Shown piece after piece: positions 1-9,339 of a DNA stretch of 64,000 nucleotides; within the stretch, counting starts at the first letter, position 1; every line of letters begins with the position of its first letter. Under the pieces are notes generated by a model. That model saw only the letters and a list, made by a program, of their open reading frames with translations, was not told the DNA's origin and did no database searches. Both the position numbers and the translations under genes were made by a program. The stretch is taken from positions 240,544-304,543 of the forward strand of contig NZ_CAJXYQ010000007.1 of assembly GCF_913063105.1 (NCBI RefSeq), given 5' to 3'. This DNA comes from an uncultured Draconibacterium sp. Its GTDB lineage: Bacteria > Bacteroidota > Bacteroidia > Bacteroidales > Prolixibacteraceae.

Positions 1-1059
1 GCTGTACAGATTCGAGCCGATAATCATAACATAAACCAGTGGAAAAAGGAATGTAAAAAAGACGAACAACTCAATAATGAGTTGTTCGCTTAACGGTTTA
101 GAAAACTTATAGGTTAAAAAGGCTATAAAGTAAAGCAACCCCAGCAAAACAAATTCTGGTGTTGATAATAAAATCCATTTAATAAGATAGCTCCATGGGA
201 GCGAGGTGCTCCAGAAAACTTCGCCTTCAAAAATCTGTTTAATACTTACCTTGTAGTGCTCCATCACCGACAAGCTTTCAAGCGGATGGCGCACCACGTC
301 CTGCAAGGCATAGGGCCAGAATAATAGCCCAAGGAAATAACCTGTAAGTACTATTACAATTCCCTGGCCCATTAACCTTACAAAACAAGGTTTAGTTGAA
401 ACGATATACTTAAGTAAAAAAGGCTTCGAAACAAGAACCACCAAGTACCCAAATACCAAATAGGCAAATAGGATTAAACCGCCAATACGCACCGAACAGG
501 TGAAAGCAATGGCCAGTGCCAAGCCAACGGTTGTTTTCCACCCGGGTTTTGGCAGTTGTTTTAAATATTTTATGATGAAATAAATTCCGGCGACGTAACC
601 ACTCGCAAACGGAATATCTTTTAAATTTCCAAAAGCCTGACCAAATAAACGCGGTGTCAGCAGCAACGATAACACAATGGTTGCAGCCACCCAAAACGAG
701 TTACTGATTTCTTTTCCGAGCAAACCGGCAAATAACAACAATAAAAAGAAAAATAGGGCACCCGTAAAATGACGCGTTAAAAATTCGTTGTCGTTAGCAA
801 ATACCCGGTTAACCAGGGCTGTAAAATTATCAACCGATTGCCCGTAGTATTTTAAATTCGTTACAGGAGTATCGAGGCACGATGCATCTTTGCCACCAGT
901 AAAATACCAGTTTACCACCTGCTTTGCATGCGGATAGTGTAACATTTCGTCGACATTAACAGCAGCCTTTGGGGCAAGCAGCGCCAAAACTACAGCTGCC
1001 AGCAACAGACTTGAACGAAACCCGTTTTCTGCAGATAATATGTCGACAAACTTACTCAT
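1..1059 (-). CDS. Membrane glycosyltransferase, GT39/ArnT-like (partial, runs off the left edge)
   Basis: An open frame starts at the ATG at 1057-1059 and continues past position 1, so the C-terminus is missing. The visible 350 or so residues contain a first hydrophobic segment near residues 16-33, an acidic-aromatic loop (NVDEMLHYPHA) and then many membrane helices. This is the layout of the PMT/ArnT (GT39) superfamily, which transfers sugars from a polyprenyl-phosphate donor on the outer face of the inner membrane. The start codon lies inside the end of the upstream glycosyltransferase gene (8-base overlap), and a GGAGG ribosome site precedes it. That upstream enzyme probably makes the lipid-linked donor. 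The family assignment rests on hydrophobicity, the loop and context, so the acceptor is unknown. Confidence 0.6.
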   Translation of the reverse strand, partial: MSKFVDILSAENGFRSSLLLAAVVLALLAPKAAVNVDEMLHYPHAKQVVNWYFTGGKDASCLDTPVTNLKYYGQSVDNFTALVNRVFANDNEFLTRHFTGALFFFLLLLFAGLLGKEISNSFWVAATIVLSLLLTPRLFGQAFGNLKDIPFASGYVAGIYFIIKYLKQLPKPGWKTTVGLALAIAFTCSVRIGGLILFAYLVFGYLVVLVSKPFLLKYIVSTKPCFVRLMGQGIVIVLTGYFLGLLFWPYALQDVVRHPLESLSVMEHYKVSIKQIFEGEVFWSTSLPWSYLIKWILLSTPEFVLLGLLYFIAFLTYKFSKPLSEQLIIELFVFFTFLFPLVYVMIIGSNLYS

Positions 1060-1969
1060 ACACCTCCTTTATTAAATAAACCGGACGGTTCTGTACTTCT
1101 TTGTAAATGCGGTAAATGTATTCGCCAATAACGCCCAAAAAGGTAAGCTGTACCGACCCAAAAAAACTGATGGCCAAAAAGGTTGACGACCAACCGAAAG
1201 GTGCCAGCCCGGTAAATTTTGAAACCAATGTGTAGACAATTGCCAGCAAAAAAACCACTACCCCTGACAGTCCGAGATATAAACAAAGTTTTATGGGCCA
1301 TTTCGAGAAAGAATAGATGGCATCGGCTGCCAGTGCGAACAATTTTTTATTGCTCATTTTGCTTATTCCTTCCGTACGATTAGGCCGGTCGTAAAAAACT
1401 GAATCGTGCTGAAAGCCAATAAAATTGCGAATACCCGGGAAATAGCGGTTTTGTTCTGTAAATTTTAAAATGGCTGTAACAGCTCGCCGGCTAAGAATAC
1501 AGAAATTTCCGGCCTGTTCCAGCTGCTTTTCCTCCGACACACTTTTAAAAATTTTATGGAAAACCCGGATGTAAAATCGTTTTGCACGTTTCTCTCCCCT
1601 GTCGTTCCGAACGGCAGAGACCACATCTCCTTTGCTTTTCTGAATTTTTTGAAAAAGGGTAGCAATCAGTTCCGGCGGGTCTTGCAAATCGCCATCCATA
1701 ACCACCACATATTCGCCGTGTGCATGCTCCAAACCAGCTACAATAGCTGCCTGTAATCCAAAGTTTCGGGATAGACAGATTACTTTCAATTCCTGATATG
1801 CAGCTCTAATTTCAAGCAGCTGGTCAAGCGTGTCGTCGTTACTTCCGTCATCAACACACACCATTTCAAAAGCCTCACCTATATCCACCAGGTTTTGGTG
1901 TACTTTGGCAAGCAGTAGTTTTACTACTGCGCTTTCGTTATAAAGTGGTATGACTACGGATAGCTTCAT
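1052..1969 (-). CDS. GT2 polyprenyl-phosphate glycosyltransferase (GtrB/DPM1-like)
   Basis: This 305-residue protein has a family 2 glycosyltransferase domain at the N-terminus (VVIPLYNES, then CVDDGSNDDT and VMDGDLQDPPE, the metal and nucleotide-sugar binding acidic motifs). Two membrane helices follow near residues 230-252 and 263-287, as in bactoprenol-phosphate glucosyltransferases such as GtrB and ArnC. Proteins of this type load a sugar onto undecaprenyl phosphate at the cytoplasmic face. The gene is 8 bases downstream of the oxidoreductase gene and overlaps the GT39-like gene that follows, so the pair probably works as donor-maker and transferase. The sugar cannot be read from sequence. 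Confidence 0.85.
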   Translation of the reverse strand: MKLSVVIPLYNESAVVKLLLAKVHQNLVDIGEAFEMVCVDDGSNDDTLDQLLEIRAAYQELKVICLSRNFGLQAAIVAGLEHAHGEYVVVMDGDLQDPPELIATLFQKIQKSKGDVVSAVRNDRGEKRAKRFYIRVFHKIFKSVSEEKQLEQAGNFCILSRRAVTAILKFTEQNRYFPGIRNFIGFQHDSVFYDRPNRTEGISKMSNKKLFALAADAIYSFSKWPIKLCLYLGLSGVVVFLLAIVYTLVSKFTGLAPFGWSSTFLAISFFGSVQLTFLGVIGEYIYRIYKEVQNRPVYLIKEVYE

Positions 1970-1977
1970 ACAATTTA

Positions 1978-3318
1978 TTATGCTTTATGCTGAGTTCCCT
2001 GTAGCGGAACACTAATTTCCATATCAACCGGTCCCATTTCGTATTTCTCCGGACCTAACTTTTCATTCGAAGTCATCATTTCATCCCAGGTAACTTTTTG
2101 GCCGGTATAAGCGGCTGTACGCCCCATTATTGCCGTAAGCGTTGATTCGGCAGTACGATGCGCCTCAACAACCGGCTTGTTGGTACGTATGGCGGTTACC
2201 AAATGAATATGCTCTTGAATGTATGGCGAAACTTCAACAACTCCGGTTGAGCGACCATCCTTATTTTTTGGATATTCGTAAGTCCATTTTACCGAACCAT
2301 CAGGATTGTAAATGGTATTTTTACAATTGGTGTATCCTTCTGTTCCCATAATCGACTCGCCCAACTGGTTGGCACAACCATCAATTTGCCGCGAGAAACT
2401 ATGCGAAGAGATACCGTTGCCAAAATCAAAATCGATGCTGAAAAAATCGTACTGATCGCCTGTTAATCGGCGGTGTCTGCCACCAAAACCAACTGCAGTT
2501 TCGGGGGTTTTGCCCATAAACCAGTTAACAATATCAATATTGTGTACATGGGTATCTAAAATATGGTCGCCACCCAGCCAGCAGAAGCTGTTCCAGTTGC
2601 GCAACATATACTCCATATCGCTCCAGCCTTCTTCGCGTGTACGAAACCACACGTGCGACTGCAACCAAAATGCTTTTGCCGAAACTAAATCGCCAATAGC
2701 TCCTGAAGCCACCTGCCGGTAAGTTTCAAGGTAATCGCGACTGTGTCGACGCTGTGTACCGGTAATTACCGATAATCCCATGTTCTCGGCTTTTTTTGAG
2801 GTTGCCATTATCTGGCGCGCTCCAACCGGGTCAACACAAACCGGCTTTTCCAGAAAGACATGTTTTTTGGCTTGTACAGCTGCATCAAAATGCATCGGCC
2901 TAAAATGAGGAGGAGTAGCTAAAATTACCACATCCAGGTCAACCTCTAATAAACTTTTATACGCATCAAAACCCCAGAAACAGTTTTTCTCGGGTACTTC
3001 AACACGTTGCTTCAGCAATTTATCGCGGCAATCCCATACTTTGTCTTCAAATACATCGGCCAGTGCCACCAGGTGCAAATCATGCCCTGCAGCCAAAAAG
3101 TTCAAAGCTGCTCCGGTTCCACGGTTTCCACAACCTACCAGTCCAACCTTCAACTCCTTTCCATCAGGAGCCAGATCAATCAGTGGTGGAAATTCATAAT
3201 CAACTTCTTTGTTTGCTTTTTTACAAGAACTTAGAGCATTAAGCCCTATAACACCGGCGGCACCAATCAGGGCCGATTTTTCCAGAAAATTCCTGCGTGA
3301 TAGTTGATCTTTATTCAT
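1978..3318 (-). CDS. Exported Gfo/Idh/MocA family oxidoreductase
   Basis: This 446-residue protein carries a twin-arginine signal (SRRNFLEKSALIGAAG, residues 8-23), and a lipobox-like LSSC follows at about residues 29-32, so it is probably exported folded with its cofactor and may be lipid-anchored. The mature part starts with the Rossmann motif (VGLVGCGNRGTG) and has the family's EKP motif (HVFLEKPVCVD). Relatives oxidise or reduce sugars and cyclitols with tightly bound NAD(P). The start is 1 base after the stop of the tetrahaem cytochrome gene, which suggests coupled expression and possibly electron transfer between the two. A periplasmic 3-keto sugar role is an inference supported by the DUF1080 protein at 21239-21952; the substrate is unknown. 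Confidence 0.85.
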   Translation of the reverse strand: MNKDQLSRRNFLEKSALIGAAGVIGLNALSSCKKANKEVDYEFPPLIDLAPDGKELKVGLVGCGNRGTGAALNFLAAGHDLHLVALADVFEDKVWDCRDKLLKQRVEVPEKNCFWGFDAYKSLLEVDLDVVILATPPHFRPMHFDAAVQAKKHVFLEKPVCVDPVGARQIMATSKKAENMGLSVITGTQRRHSRDYLETYRQVASGAIGDLVSAKAFWLQSHVWFRTREEGWSDMEYMLRNWNSFCWLGGDHILDTHVHNIDIVNWFMGKTPETAVGFGGRHRRLTGDQYDFFSIDFDFGNGISSHSFSRQIDGCANQLGESIMGTEGYTNCKNTIYNPDGSVKWTYEYPKNKDGRSTGVVEVSPYIQEHIHLVTAIRTNKPVVEAHRTAESTLTAIMGRTAAYTGQKVTWDEMMTSNEKLGPEKYEMGPVDMEISVPLQGTQHKA

Positions 3319-3319
3319 C

Positions 3320-4852
3320 TTATTTGGTTTTATTTTTTTCTGATTTTAATCCTTCTTCGTCGTATTCGCACACTACTCTGAATCCTACACTTTTTGAATC
3401 GGAGTACCACCATATACTTTTTGGTATTTGCGGATCGGTAACTAACCAAGCTTCCGTTCTAGTAAAATCGCGGCGCGCCACTCTCAGGTCTTTTGGCGAG
3501 TTTCTGAATGAGCCTCCCCGAACTACATGTTCCATTCCGTTTCTTGGTCCTCTCGGATTACGTACAACACCTTTCGGGTATTTTCCGTAAACTTTAGGAT
3601 CGTAGAAATCAAGACAGAATTCAGCAACGTTACCCAGCATGTTTTTTAAACCAAAGGGATTGGCTTCTACCTTGTCGGGTTGCTGTGTTTTATCCGGACT
3701 ATTCAGGTGCGAAATCACATACTGATTGAACACCTCGGCATTGCTACCCAATAATTTTTTTATAAAACCATCGACCTCAAAATCTTTAGGTGATCCTTCA
3801 AAGAAGTAAGGCATTTGTGTGCCGCCACGCGCTGCGTATTCCCACTCCGCCTCGGTAGGTAACCGGTACTTTTTACCGGTAACCTGGCTTAGCCAACGGC
3901 AATAGGTTTCTGCGGCATGATGGCTCATTGTAATGGCCGGACGTGTACCTTTTCCCCAGCCCTGATCAGGGGCACCCCAAGGCGGCGTAGCTCCTGAAAT
4001 ACCATCGGTTTCTTCATCCACCTCAACCGCTTCTTTTCTTCCCTGCGAACCGGTAGCAGTAAAAAAGGCCAGGTATTCATTCCATGAGACCTCAATCTCG
4101 CCCATCCAGAAACTATCAACCAATACTTCCCGAACAGGACCTTCATCTCTTCCACGATATGGCTCATCAGCAGGACTTCCCATTTTAAACTGGCCGCCCG
4201 GTATTGCAAGCATTTTAAACGCTACTGCTGTTCCCGGAATTTGTTCGTCAAAAGTTTCAAAAGCGTACACTTCTGCTGGCTCATTAAATATCTCTTTCGG
4301 ATCAACAACTTCTTCTATTCCTGTCAACAAGCCGGTTTCTCCGCGATAATGGCCAACATCGTGGTGGCACTGCATACACGAGTTGTTTTCCGGATCGCGA
4401 ATGTACTTTATATGCTGCAGGCACCCCTGCTCGCTAAGTGTTGACGGAAACATATTGGTATGACACTTTAAACAACCATCTTCGTAGACAAAACGTTTTG
4501 AGGCCTCAACCGAACGTTTTGCTGCCCAATCAATTTCTTCCGGATCCTTTGTAAGGAAGGCATATAAATCATGAAATCCGTGATAAGCCTTGCGAGTTAA
4601 AAAACGGGCGGTTTCGTCTTCAGGTGGCAAGTGGCAATCAACACAATTAACCGATACACCACTTGGGGTATTATGGTGAACAGAAAGTTTCCAACTGGTT
4701 TCTGCATGCGGATGCACATGGCATGAATTACAAAATTCGTTGGTTGACGTATAGTGCACTGTTTTGTTAAACAAAAGCAAGAAGAGTATAACACTCAATC
4801 CCCCCACAATAAACAGCATGAAATGCTTACGTTTAATCGTTTTATCAGTCAT
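3320..4852 (-). CDS. Tetrahaem NapC/NrfH-like cytochrome fused to a SUMF1 (formylglycine-enzyme fold) domain
   Basis: This 510-residue protein has a membrane anchor at residues 11-28. Four CXXCH haem motifs follow (CNSCH 41-45, CVDCH 70-74, CLKCH 127-131, CMQCH 159-163), and a complete SUMF1/PvdO/EgtB-type domain spans about 214-505 (GGQFKMGSP, RLPTEAEWEYAARGG, GNVAEFCLD, RGGSF and GFRVV). The haem part resembles NapC/NrfH quinol-oxidising anchors. The two catalytic cysteines of true formylglycine-generating enzymes are not present in the C-terminal RGGSF region, so classic sulfatase activation is unlikely. The gene heads the operon with the exported oxidoreductase. The two halves are each clear; the function of the fusion is not. 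Confidence 0.85.
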   Translation of the reverse strand: MTDKTIKRKHFMLFIVGGLSVILFLLLFNKTVHYTSTNEFCNSCHVHPHAETSWKLSVHHNTPSGVSVNCVDCHLPPEDETARFLTRKAYHGFHDLYAFLTKDPEEIDWAAKRSVEASKRFVYEDGCLKCHTNMFPSTLSEQGCLQHIKYIRDPENNSCMQCHHDVGHYRGETGLLTGIEEVVDPKEIFNEPAEVYAFETFDEQIPGTAVAFKMLAIPGGQFKMGSPADEPYRGRDEGPVREVLVDSFWMGEIEVSWNEYLAFFTATGSQGRKEAVEVDEETDGISGATPPWGAPDQGWGKGTRPAITMSHHAAETYCRWLSQVTGKKYRLPTEAEWEYAARGGTQMPYFFEGSPKDFEVDGFIKKLLGSNAEVFNQYVISHLNSPDKTQQPDKVEANPFGLKNMLGNVAEFCLDFYDPKVYGKYPKGVVRNPRGPRNGMEHVVRGGSFRNSPKDLRVARRDFTRTEAWLVTDPQIPKSIWWYSDSKSVGFRVVCEYDEEGLKSEKNKTK

Positions 4853-5033
4853 TCTTAATCAATTTGAGACACAAGTATAATCGCGCGTAATTAGCTACCT
4901 CTTAACGCTTTTACTAAAAACCTCTTAACACACTCTTAATTTTATCTTAATTCAAAATGTAACTCGCTGAATAAAAAGATGTTTTAACATGCTATTTTTT
5001 TATCAAAAAAATTTATCATCGCACATATTTTAA

Positions 5034-5041
5034 TATATTTG
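5034..5041 (+). promoter_or_regulatory. -7 box (TATATTTG) for the LamG-wHTH regulator gene
   Basis: TATATTTG fits the Bacteroidota -7 consensus TAnnTTTG and lies about 70 bases before the ATG at 5110. I see no good -33 TTTG at the usual spacing, so this is only a candidate. The intergenic space 4853-5109 must also hold the divergent promoter of the cytochrome operon. Confidence 0.3.
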
Positions 5042-5109
5042 AATCCAAAATAATAATAAATTAAGTACAAATAGATTGGCGACAGAGGCATAACCAACGC
5101 TTTTTAAAG

Positions 5110-7614
5110 ATGAAATTGAAACTCTTTTTCTTACTATTTATCCTGAGCCTGATTGTACCCGAAAGCAAGGGAAACGAATTTGCAGAGAATACTTTTCTTA
5201 TCGCCCGGCTAAGTCCTTCTGAATATCGGAGTAACCGGGTATGGAATTTTATGAATGCCAATAACTGGACAGGTATTGAACTGGACCTTAGCACCGATAG
5301 TGCTACCCGTACAATTTTCTTAAAAAACAGCAATATCCCATTTGAGGAAGTACTGATAAAAGTAAGTGCCCAGCTTAAAAACAATGAATCAAAAATTACG
5401 CCGCTGTTTATCAACTACAGCGGAAATGTGAACCTGCTCGACTCTATCATTAATTCGTCGGACCTGAAAAATCAGATTTTTTACCTGCCCCAGGGCGAAC
5501 GGTGGCCATCGGTTGAGTACCTCGTACAAGCCAACCGACGTGCCATTTTTTTTATTGAGGGCAAACTGCAGGACGAAAGCAGAATTCTACACCATACCAA
5601 CAATTATGCGCTGGAAATCAGTGCCAGTCAAATCACTCCCAACTCAGTAATTTTAAACATTGAGTCCAACATTAACAAAGAACTTTTTAACATCCGAAAT
5701 TTCGATCGGCTACCAACCGGTGTTTCAACCCGGCAATTAAACAGCAACCTGGTTCCCGAATACATTAACTTTTTGTTGGAAAGCTGGACAAAATATGGCA
5801 AAAAACCCAACTTCCTTTTTGTAGGACGGAACATCTATAATTTTGGTTTTATAATCGAACACCTCAATTCGTTTGTAGCAGTAAAAGGGCAGGTTAGAAC
5901 TGCCGGCAAAAACCTTGAACGTGTATACTGGAAAAATGCAGAAACACTTCTGACCGGTGGCAAATTCAGCTTTCCCATTCGTGGAGGCGAGGAAATGATT
6001 TTAACTCCATTTGTGCCGGGATTCAGTCTTACTCCTTCTCAACTTATCATTACGGCAGAAATGGTAATGCCTGAAAACTACTCAATTATGGCACATCCGC
6101 TAAATTTAAGTCAGGGGTTAATGGCCAGCTTTGATTTTGAGAATAATTTAGCAGATCGGGTAAATTCAGAACGATCGTTTACTGGAAATGGGTACTCTTT
6201 TAGCCAGGATATTGATAGGGGCACAGTGCTTCGTTTACCTGAAAATGCCAATGTAAACCTGGGCGATCCGGCTTTGTATAAATTACCAAACAGCAGTTTT
6301 ACGGTAAGCTGTTTTGTGAAATTTACCGATATTCTTGAATATGGCGATAATGCCATTCTTGGCAACGATGAACGTGGTTACCGGCGAGGCTTGCACCTGG
6401 TTTTACGTTCCGGTCATCCTTACTTTGGACTTTGGGCCAACGATTACATGTCGGAAGAATTGCTGGAAAGCAACCTTTGGTACCATTTAACCTGGCGCTA
6501 TATTTTGGAAACAGGCCAACAGGCGATATTTGTTAACGGACAATATGTAGGTGGTTCAGATGGTCATCCGCCCTACTCAGGAACCAACGATATACACATC
6601 GGGAAAGCCCTATCAGGAGGTGCCAGTTTGCGGGGTTATATCGATAACCTTTATATTTGGAACCGCCCTTTGGGTAATGAAGAAATAAACCGACTGGCGC
6701 TTGACGAAGAAATTGTTTACTCCAGCGATGAACAATCAACAGGTTTTTTGGAGTCAAAAAACATTGTTCTGATATTAGGACTTATCGCCTTATTTTTCCT
6801 GATTCTTATTTTCATTTTACTTCGGATTGTGCACGTACGAAAACAATCAGTACTGGTTAGCAAGCCCGAAATGCCCACTAAAAACCAAATTCAATTGTTT
6901 GGCGAATTTAAAGCCATTAACAGCAAAAACGAGGATATTTCAGAGCTCTTTACACCTAAAGTTCGCGAATTGTTTATTTATACCCTGATTCAAAACGTAA
7001 AAAGTAGCGCTGGTGCCCCTGTGGCCGATGTTGACAAAACTCTTTGGCATGGAATTGAAGCAAAAAAAGTAGCTAATAACCGGGCAGTTACACTAAATAA
7101 ACTACGAAAACTACTGGCCCAGTTCGATGAAATTGAAATTATTTCGAATAACGGTTTTTTGCAACTCCAAACAACAGGCAACTTTTTTTGTGATTATGTG
7201 GAAGCCTTTAAACTTTGTAATATCCCGGAAGGAATGACAAGAGGACAGCTACAACTGTTTTTCCACCTGGTAAAAAAAGGCCGCTTACTTAAAAGAGCCA
7301 ATTGGCCATGGTTGGATGAAATAAGAGGCTTTACCGGCAACCAGGTGATCGACAACCTGCTAAAACTGGCTATTATTTACAAAAAGGAAAACAAACTTAA
7401 AGAGCTTGAAAAAGTTGCACAGCGTATTATCGATTACGATGATTTAAACGAAGAGGCCATTTACCTGCAAATATGGGCTTTACAAAAAGCCAATAATCCG
7501 CACCTTGCCCGCTTTAACTTCGATTCGTTTTGTGCCAAATACGAAAAAAGCATGGGCGAAGCCTATTCAATGGATTTTAAAGCTTTCACCCACTACTTTT
7601 CTGATCAGCTTTAA
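5110..7614 (+). CDS. Membrane-spanning regulator: extracytoplasmic LamG domain, one TM helix, cytoplasmic SARP/OmpR-type winged helix
   Basis: This 834-residue protein has a signal peptide (1-21), an unassigned exported region (about 22-325), a LamG/concanavalin-like domain (about 333-540; FTVSCFVKF, GYIDNLYIWNRPL) and one strong membrane helix (about 551-574). A basic stop-transfer follows, then a cytoplasmic part starting QIQLFGEFKA that looks like the winged-helix domain of SARP/OmpR regulators, ending in a helical, TPR-like tail. The topology suggests a one-component sensor that binds a glycan outside and DNA inside. It is divergent from the cytochrome/oxidoreductase operon, its most obvious target. 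The stop codon overlaps that of the convergent tryptophanase gene by 3 bases. DNA binding and target are inferred. Confidence 0.75.
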   Translation: MKLKLFFLLFILSLIVPESKGNEFAENTFLIARLSPSEYRSNRVWNFMNANNWTGIELDLSTDSATRTIFLKNSNIPFEEVLIKVSAQLKNNESKITPLFINYSGNVNLLDSIINSSDLKNQIFYLPQGERWPSVEYLVQANRRAIFFIEGKLQDESRILHHTNNYALEISASQITPNSVILNIESNINKELFNIRNFDRLPTGVSTRQLNSNLVPEYINFLLESWTKYGKKPNFLFVGRNIYNFGFIIEHLNSFVAVKGQVRTAGKNLERVYWKNAETLLTGGKFSFPIRGGEEMILTPFVPGFSLTPSQLIITAEMVMPENYSIMAHPLNLSQGLMASFDFENNLADRVNSERSFTGNGYSFSQDIDRGTVLRLPENANVNLGDPALYKLPNSSFTVSCFVKFTDILEYGDNAILGNDERGYRRGLHLVLRSGHPYFGLWANDYMSEELLESNLWYHLTWRYILETGQQAIFVNGQYVGGSDGHPPYSGTNDIHIGKALSGGASLRGYIDNLYIWNRPLGNEEINRLALDEEIVYSSDEQSTGFLESKNIVLILGLIALFFLILIFILLRIVHVRKQSVLVSKPEMPTKNQIQLFGEFKAINSKNEDISELFTPKVRELFIYTLIQNVKSSAGAPVADVDKTLWHGIEAKKVANNRAVTLNKLRKLLAQFDEIEIISNNGFLQLQTTGNFFCDYVEAFKLCNIPEGMTRGQLQLFFHLVKKGRLLKRANWPWLDEIRGFTGNQVIDNLLKLAIIYKKENKLKELEKVAQRIIDYDDLNEEAIYLQIWALQKANNPHLARFNFDSFCAKYEKSMGEAYSMDFKAFTHYFSDQL

Positions 7615-9005
7615 TCTTGATTCGTATCATCGGCATGTTCCAGTTCAACTGAAAAATGGCGCATTATTGGTGCTTCTTTTTTTATCCGGTAGCCATGATT
7701 GATGAGCTCCCGACGATCGAAAATATTTTTTAGCGCTACCGCCACTACATCCATATGGTTATTGGTATAGGTTCTGCGGGGAATAGCCAAACGCAACATT
7801 TCAAGTTTCGGGTAACGGTTTTCGCGTGTAAGCGGATCACGGTCGGCCAACAAAGTCCCCACTTCAACACCCCTCACCCCCGACTCAAGGTATAACTCAA
7901 TTGCGAGTGTTTGTGCTACATATTCCTCTTTTGGCACGTGGCCTAAAAACTTTTTGGCATCAACAAAAACAGCATGCCCCCCTATGGGTTTCTGAACAGG
8001 AATATTGTTAGCAATTAACAGATTACCCAGGTATGCCACCTGTTGTATACGGTTCTCCAGATAATCATCGGTTGTCACCTCATCCAATCCAACTGCGAGG
8101 GCATTCATATCCCGTCCAGCCATACCTCCATAAGTATTAAATCCTTCAAACATGATATTAAAAACCGACGCCTGTTTATACAAAGCTTCCTCTTTTACCG
8201 CAATAAACCCGCCAATATTTACAATTCCATCTTTTTTACTGCTCATGGTCATTGCATCGGCATAAGAGAACATTTCTGCCACAATTTCCTTGATGGTTTT
8301 GTTGCGGTATTCATCTTCGCGTTGCTGAATAAACCAGGCATTTTCAGCAAAACGGGCCGAATCGAACACCACTTTAATACCGTACTTTTGCGATAAGGCA
8401 TACACATCGCGCAGGTTTTGCATCGACACCGGTTGTCCGCCTGAGGTATTGCATGTTAGGGTAACAATTACCATGGGTATTTGCCCCACCGGATGTGCGG
8501 TATAAACTGCTTCCAGTTTTTCAAGGTCAATATTCCCTTTAAACGGGTGCAACGAGTCGGTATCAAAAGCTTCGTCAATGGTGCAATCAACAGCCGAAGC
8601 TTTTCGGTATTCAATATGGCCTTTTGTCGTATCAAAATGACTGTTACCGGGCACTACATTATCGGCTTTTACCAGCACCGAAAAAAGCACATTTTCGGCT
8701 GCCCTACCCTGATGGGTTGGCAAAAAATACTCAAATCCCAAAATAGTTCTGATAGCATCTTTTAAATGATAATACGATGAAGATCCCGCATAGCTCTCAT
8801 CTCCTGTCATTATTGCTGCCCATTGGTTCTGGCTCATCGCTCCTGTGCCGCTATCGGTTAACAGGTCGATATAAACCTGTTCGCTTTTCAAATTAAAAAG
8901 ATTATAACTGGCTTGTTTTATCCAGTCTTCACGTTGTTTACGGGTACTTCGGTAGATACGTTCTACCATTTTTATTTTATACGATTCTGCAAATGGTAAT
9001 TCCAT
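7611..9005 (-). CDS. tnaA: Tryptophanase (tryptophan indole-lyase)
   Basis: This 464-residue PLP enzyme splits tryptophan to indole, pyruvate and ammonia. Visible motifs are IDLLTDSGTGAM near the N-terminus, PTHQGRAAEN, TLTCNTSGGQPVS, the substrate-region sequence DSARFAENAWF, and the PLP lysine in MSSKKD near residue 256. The SARFAEN segment matches tryptophanase; tyrosine phenol-lyase has ATRCVEN there, which is why I choose TnaA. Length is normal for Bacteroidota. It stands alone with no permease gene next to it and no obvious TnaC-like leader peptide upstream. The 3' end overlaps the convergent regulator gene. Confidence 0.92.
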   Translation of the reverse strand: MELPFAESYKIKMVERIYRSTRKQREDWIKQASYNLFNLKSEQVYIDLLTDSGTGAMSQNQWAAIMTGDESYAGSSSYYHLKDAIRTILGFEYFLPTHQGRAAENVLFSVLVKADNVVPGNSHFDTTKGHIEYRKASAVDCTIDEAFDTDSLHPFKGNIDLEKLEAVYTAHPVGQIPMVIVTLTCNTSGGQPVSMQNLRDVYALSQKYGIKVVFDSARFAENAWFIQQREDEYRNKTIKEIVAEMFSYADAMTMSSKKDGIVNIGGFIAVKEEALYKQASVFNIMFEGFNTYGGMAGRDMNALAVGLDEVTTDDYLENRIQQVAYLGNLLIANNIPVQKPIGGHAVFVDAKKFLGHVPKEEYVAQTLAIELYLESGVRGVEVGTLLADRDPLTRENRYPKLEMLRLAIPRRTYTNNHMDVVAVALKNIFDRRELINHGYRIKKEAPIMRHFSVELEHADDTNQD

Positions 9006-9339
9006 AATTCTTATAAATTGAGAAAGAATAGCCGTTCATGTAAACCACTACTAAATACTTTCCGGTAAATAAATTACGTTGATTTGCCGACTCATTTCGG
9101 CAGGATTCAGCATTACAGAAGAATAAAAGCATCCCTGTTTTTTATGTTCAGGAAGCTCCTATTATGGAGATAAGTAGCCATCAAAAATTTAATCATGACT
9201 TTTTCTTTATCGTACTGTACAAATTTAACACGCTTACAACGATAAGAAATACGATAAATATCAGTTTTAAACATTTTTAAAACGAGGGTTAAAAGAATTG
9301 CCGTAATTTTACCGCGAAACAAATTGAAAAGAAAAGAAA
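9006..9339. other. Intergenic region between divergent tnaA and the HAD gene
   Basis: These 334 AT-rich bases must contain both divergent promoters. I find no convincing -33/-7 pair, leader peptide, hairpin or RNA gene. The short frames here lack coding signals. Confidence 0.4.

Noticed and set aside
3320..4852. Active formylglycine-generating enzyme for sulfatases
   Set aside because: The catalytic cysteine pair is absent and no sulfatase gene is present in the window.
7611..9005. Tyrosine phenol-lyase
   Set aside because: The DSARFAEN segment and GTGAM are of the tryptophanase type; the lyase has a different sequence there.
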